Source: JAODBQ01 sp038213195 (GTDB lineage: Bacteria > Actinomycetota > Acidimicrobiia > Acidimicrobiales > Ilumatobacteraceae). From it: 13,463 bases of DNA. Numbering within the stretch: position 1 is the first letter of the stretch; every line of letters begins with the position of its first letter. Location of the stretch: NCBI GenBank assembly GCA_038213195.1, contig JBBQTN010000144.1, forward strand, positions 1 to 13,463, in the 5' to 3' direction. Shown piece after piece: positions 10,433 through 13,463 of the stretch. The notes below the pieces were generated by a model that was not told the origin of the DNA, ran no database searches, and worked only from the letters and a program-made list of their open reading frames with translations. The position numbers and the translations under genes were made by a program.

Positions 10433-13267
10433 TCAGGTGTGGGACCGGAGGTGATCGATCACGAACTCGAGCACATCCTCCCGATCCATCGCCGCGCCGC
10501 GGGCGATCGCTGCCGCCGCTCCCGGCTGCTGCCGCAACTCGTCCAACGCATCCACCGTTGCGTGGACGTGGCTGTACGGCGGGCGGTGCGCGGCGACATG
10601 GCCGTAGACGACGGCAGCGACGGCTGGCTCGCCGGTCGCGGCGAGCCAGCCGGCGACTGCGAGCGTGGTCACCCAGATGTTCAGCCAAGACCGGGTGTCG
10701 TGCAGGCGGGTGAGCGCTTCGAGGCAGACGGATGCGGTGTCGGACGCCGCGTGGGCGATCGACGCGTACACGACGCCCGCGAGGTTCAGGCTCTCCCTGA
10801 GGACGTCTCTGACCGACCGGGCGAGCTCTTGTCCTCGGCGGAACGTCGCGAGCGCTCCTGCGGGGTCGCGCGGCTCTTGGATCCAGAGTTGCCGGCGGCC
10901 CTCGTAGTACGCAGCCCAGGCGAGCAGCGACGGAGCATTCGTCTGTGCGGCCGCGGCCGTCAGGGCCGAGACACGCTCGTTCACTGCGTCGACGTCCCCC
11001 CGCGACAGTGCGACTGACGCAAGCCTGGTCAATATCTCGACATGCAACGTCACGTCCGTCGTGCCGCGGGCGACCCGCTGCGCCTGCTGCGCCCAGCGCT
11101 CGGAGTCCGCATGGCGTCCTCGAGCGTCGCCGGTGTAGGTGAGGCCCACCCAGCAGATCGCCGTGTCGGGGTGGTCCGGCGAGGGAGCGAGCTCGATGCC
11201 GCGTCGTGCCCAGGTCTCCCCTGGTCCCGGATGCCACTTCGAGACCCAGCCATAGGTGGTCGGGCTGGGGTGAGCGCCGTCGTGCTCGAGCGCGATCAGG
11301 CTCTCCCCCCATTCTGCGTGCTCCCGCAGCAGTCGACACCACGCGTACGCCCCGGTCGACGCGATCAGCGCATCGCCTGCGACGAGGTTGCTGGTGTCGA
11401 CCGCCCACCGCACGCACGCTCTGAGGTTGTCCCAGTCCCGCTCGAACAGGAGATCCATGTCTCGCTGACGCGGGCCAATGCGTTCTTCATCGAGGCGGCG
11501 AGCCACCGTGATGTAGTGGGTCACGTGCGCGTCGCGCACGCTCGCACCGCTCGCGGACGCATCCAGTTGCTCCTGCCCGTAACGACGAAGCGTCTCCAAC
11601 AGCCGATACCTGATGCCGTGTCCGTCGCGATCGGCAACGACCATCGACTTCTCGACGAGCGAGCTGAGGAGCCCGGCGATGTCGTAGGTGTCGAGCGCGT
11701 CGTCCCCACACACCGCCTCCGCGTCGGCGAGATCGAAGCCGCCGAGGAACACCGACAGCCGATCGAAGAGCAGCCGTTCATCGTCGCTGATCAGCTGATA
11801 CGACCACTCCACGGTCGCGCGTAGCGTCTGGTGCCTCGCCACCCGTCCCCGGTCGGTGGTACGCAGGAGTCGGAATCGGTCGCCGAGGCGGCTGAGCAGG
11901 TCCCCTGGCGTCATCGATCGCGTACGCGCGGCGGCGAGCTCGATCGCCAGCGGGATCCCGTCCAACTCATCGCACAGCGCGACCATCGTCGCCATGTCGG
12001 CTGCGTCAGGGTGGAACGACGTGTCGGCCGCGGCCGCGCGGGCGCAGAACAACTCGACTCCTCCGGATGCGGCGACGAGGGGACGGATCGGATGCACGCG
12101 TTCGGGGGCGATGTGCAGCGGTTCGCGGCTCGTCGCCAGGACGTGCACCGTCGGACACCGGGCGATGACCGCCGCGGACAGCTCGGCGACGGCGTCGGTC
12201 ACATGCTCACAGTTGTCGAGGATGAGAAGGAGGTGGCGGCCGCGCAGCCAGTCGGTGATCGAATCAATCGGTGACTGGCCGACCGACCCGATCGACAGCA
12301 CCGACTGCACGGCGGCGAGCACCTCGGCGCCGTGGGACACGTTCGCCAACTCCACCATCCACACACCGTCGGAGTACTCGTCCTTGATCGACCACGCCGT
12401 CTCGCTCGCGAGGCGGCTCTTGCCGACCCCGCCGAAGCCGACCAGCGTCAGCAAAGGGTGGTCCCGCAGCGCGCCCACGATGTCGTGCATCTCGGCATCG
12501 CGTCCGACGAACTCGTTGAGGGGTCGCGTCAGCGTGCCGATCGACCGCTCCATCGTCGTCAACGGACGATCGGTCCATGCCACTTCGAGCGTCGCCACGC
12601 CCAGCAGCCGCACCGGTTCCGCGATCCCCTGCAGCCGGTGTGGTCCGAGATCGATCAGCTCGATGTCGTCGCGCACGCCGAGCATCCCGGCGGTGACTGC
12701 GGAGATGACGATCTGGCCGCCGTTCGCAGCAGCCATGATGCGTGCGCCGAGATTCAGCGGCGGACCGAAGTAGTTCCCCTCGCGTTCCTGTGCCTCTCCC
12801 GTGTGCACGCCGACCCTCACCGACAGTGCCGCGGCTTGCGGCCACGGCTCCTCAGCGAGTGCCCGCTGCACCGTCAGAGCTGCGTCGATCGCCCGGTCCG
12901 CCCGCGAGAACGCGATCGCGAAGCCGTCCCCGCTGGTCGAGAACACGAGGCCGCCGTGCCCGGAGACAGCGTCGCGGATGATCTCGTCGTGTCGCCCGAG
13001 CGCGACCTGCATCCCGGACCGATCGCGCTCCCACAGGCGTGTCGAGCCGGCGATGTCTGTGAACATGAACGTGACCGTGCCGGAAGGCCGGACCGTCCCG
13101 ACCACACCGGCGGCGGCGGCGCTCGACGTCAGCGGCACCGAGCCGGTCGGTGGGGACACGCGGGGATCCACGTCAGGAGTCCGGATCCGCACAGACCGTG
13201 CGTCCGGGCCCACGGGGCCGGTCGCCGGACGGGCGAGCTTCCCGCGATCTGGTCGCTCGCGCGCCAC
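10433..13267 (-). CDS. class III nucleotide cyclase fused to a STAND/AAA-type ATPase and TPR-like region
   Basis: This is a 944-residue cytoplasmic multidomain signalling protein. Residues about 62-235 are a class III cyclase domain. The metal-binding Asp residues are in FTDIAGST (Asp71) and TSGDGFAIAF (Asp114); the transition-state Asn and Arg are in NLGAR (Asn172, Arg176). The usual substrate-specifying Lys is Ser110, and the usual Asp before the Asn is in a GPP-L-N context, so ATP or GTP preference is unclear. Residues about 250-560 are a STAND NTPase, with Walker A GFGGVGKS (277-284), Walker B LLLILDN (346-352), a TSREPL sensor motif, and ELDGIPLAIELAAAR. The remainder is helical and TPR-like. 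There is no LuxR-type HTH at the C-terminus. The start is uncertain: GTG 13267 is the longest, while GTG 13159 or GTG 13105 would trim a disordered N-terminus. It is the probable source of the ligand for the three cNMP-domain neighbours (inference). Confidence 0.93.
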   Translation of the reverse strand: MARERPDRGKLARPATGPVGPDARSVRIRTPDVDPRVSPPTGSVPLTSSAAAAGVVGTVRPSGTVTFMFTDIAGSTRLWERDRSGMQVALGRHDEIIRDAVSGHGGLVFSTSGDGFAIAFSRADRAIDAALTVQRALAEEPWPQAAALSVRVGVHTGEAQEREGNYFGPPLNLGARIMAAANGGQIVISAVTAGMLGVRDDIELIDLGPHRLQGIAEPVRLLGVATLEVAWTDRPLTTMERSIGTLTRPLNEFVGRDAEMHDIVGALRDHPLLTLVGFGGVGKSRLASETAWSIKDEYSDGVWMVELANVSHGAEVLAAVQSVLSIGSVGQSPIDSITDWLRGRHLLLILDNCEHVTDAVAELSAAVIARCPTVHVLATSREPLHIAPERVHPIRPLVAASGGVELFCARAAAADTSFHPDAADMATMVALCDELDGIPLAIELAAARTRSMTPGDLLSRLGDRFRLLRTTDRGRVARHQTLRATVEWSYQLISDDERLLFDRLSVFLGGFDLADAEAVCGDDALDTYDIAGLLSSLVEKSMVVADRDGHGIRYRLLETLRRYGQEQLDASASGASVRDAHVTHYITVARRLDEERIGPRQRDMDLLFERDWDNLRACVRWAVDTSNLVAGDALIASTGAYAWCRLLREHAEWGESLIALEHDGAHPSPTTYGWVSKWHPGPGETWARRGIELAPSPDHPDTAICWVGLTYTGDARGRHADSERWAQQAQRVARGTTDVTLHVEILTRLASVALSRGDVDAVNERVSALTAAAAQTNAPSLLAWAAYYEGRRQLWIQEPRDPAGALATFRRGQELARSVRDVLRESLNLAGVVYASIAHAASDTASVCLEALTRLHDTRSWLNIWVTTLAVAGWLAATGEPAVAAVVYGHVAAHRPPYSHVHATVDALDELRQQPGAAAAIARGAAMDREDVLEFVIDHLRSHT

Positions 13268-13463
13268 CGATCAATTCGAGGCCGAACCTCATGATCCGAG
13301 GGTAGTCGCCAGCCCGGGCACCGTTCGGCTGCGGCGACCGCATTGGTGCACTCCGCAAACACGGTCGCGTTCACGATGCCAACGTGCACGGCACAGCGCG
13401 CTCCATCCTCCGTTTGCAGCACAATTGACGCACGTGCGGCACGTTGTGCGCACGGCGCTGCGA
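13268..13463. promoter_or_regulatory. upstream region of the cyclase gene, with nested palindromes
   Basis: I see no convincing gene in these 196 bases; the open frames give low-complexity products. A TACCCT hexamer on the minus strand (13299-13304) could be a -10 element placing transcription about 25 bases before GTG 13267. A strong dyad at 13419-13449 is listed separately. No classical CRP site (TGTGA-N6-TCACA) is visible. Confidence 0.3.
13419..13449. repeat. nested inverted repeat upstream of the cyclase gene
   Basis: The 10-bp perfect palindrome CGCACGTGCG (13429-13438) is flanked almost concentrically by the arms GCACAA (13419-13424) and TTGTGC (13444-13449). The spacers are 4 and 5 bases. 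A further palindrome GTGCGCAC (13446-13453) overlaps the right arm. Its symmetry suits a dimeric regulator, but short palindromes also occur by chance in GC-rich DNA. It lies about 150 bases upstream of the cyclase GTG. Confidence 0.3.

Noticed and set aside
10433..10700. LuxR-type HTH at the C-terminus of the cyclase-STAND protein
   Set aside because: STAND-cyclase proteins sometimes carry one, but the last 90 residues here lack the LuxR helix-turn-helix pattern and end shortly after an Ala-rich helical stretch.
10284..11417. Long minus-strand frame of 377 codons within the cyclase gene
   Set aside because: It is Arg/Ala/Gly-rich with no motif and lies in another frame of the well-supported cyclase-STAND gene; it is a GC-driven shadow.
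12332..13294. Plus-strand frame of 320 codons antisense to the cyclase
   Set aside because: It is antisense to the catalytic and Walker motifs of a clearly real gene, has no recognisable domain, and has a His/Arg-rich composition typical of shadows.
13268..13463. CRP-type binding site controlling the cyclase
   Set aside because: Only partial resemblance to TGTGA/TCACA half-sites was found; the palindromes here have different core sequences.
1..13463. Mobile element as the cause of the left-hand rearrangement
   Set aside because: No transposase, integrase, terminal inverted repeat or target-site duplication could be seen around the composite pseudogene.

Overview
The window is high-GC DNA with strong G/C preference at third codon positions, GTG/TTG starts, many 4-base gene overlaps and one plausible leaderless transcript. 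Together with an MmyB-type XRE regulator, a cyclase fused to a STAND ATPase and an MMPL transporter, this suggests an actinobacterium (Actinomycetota, possibly Acidimicrobiia-like). The genus cannot be read from the sequence. No rRNA, tRNA, CRISPR array, insertion sequence or phage gene was seen.

Left part (1-3221). A possible gene tail (1-96) faces a minus-strand composite pseudogene (207-1415). The pseudogene joins three truncated genes head to tail: a short-chain dehydrogenase (SDR), the N-terminus of a zinc-type medium-chain dehydrogenase (MDR), and the C-terminus of a type-B carboxylesterase. One internal frameshift and a frame change at the second junction break it. Divergent from it are an XRE/MmyB-family regulator carrying two mutually compensating frameshifts and an intact SDR coupled to it by a TGATG overlap. 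Indels and deletions are concentrated in this part, so it is either a decaying accessory region or locally poor assembly.

Right part (3284-13267). This looks like a cyclic-nucleotide signalling and lipid/acyl metabolism island. A minus-strand series runs MMPL transporter, SRPBCC protein, a cyclic-nucleotide-binding (cNMP) domain fused to a CoA-acylating acetaldehyde dehydrogenase, one or two tiny ORFs, and a cNMP domain fused to a patatin/NTE-type phospholipase. A stand-alone cNMP-domain protein is divergent from the MMPL gene; the two start codons overlap in one CATG. Convergent to it is a 944-codon class III nucleotide cyclase joined to a STAND ATPase and a TPR-like region.

The working model, which is inference, is that the cyclase makes a cyclic nucleotide read by three neighbouring receptors: a phospholipase, an acyl-CoA/aldehyde enzyme and a single-domain sensor. 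The SRPBCC and MMPL proteins would bind and move the lipid or acyl product. The cyclase keeps its metal-binding and transition-state residues but lacks the canonical substrate-selecting Lys and Asp, so the nucleotide it makes cannot be predicted.
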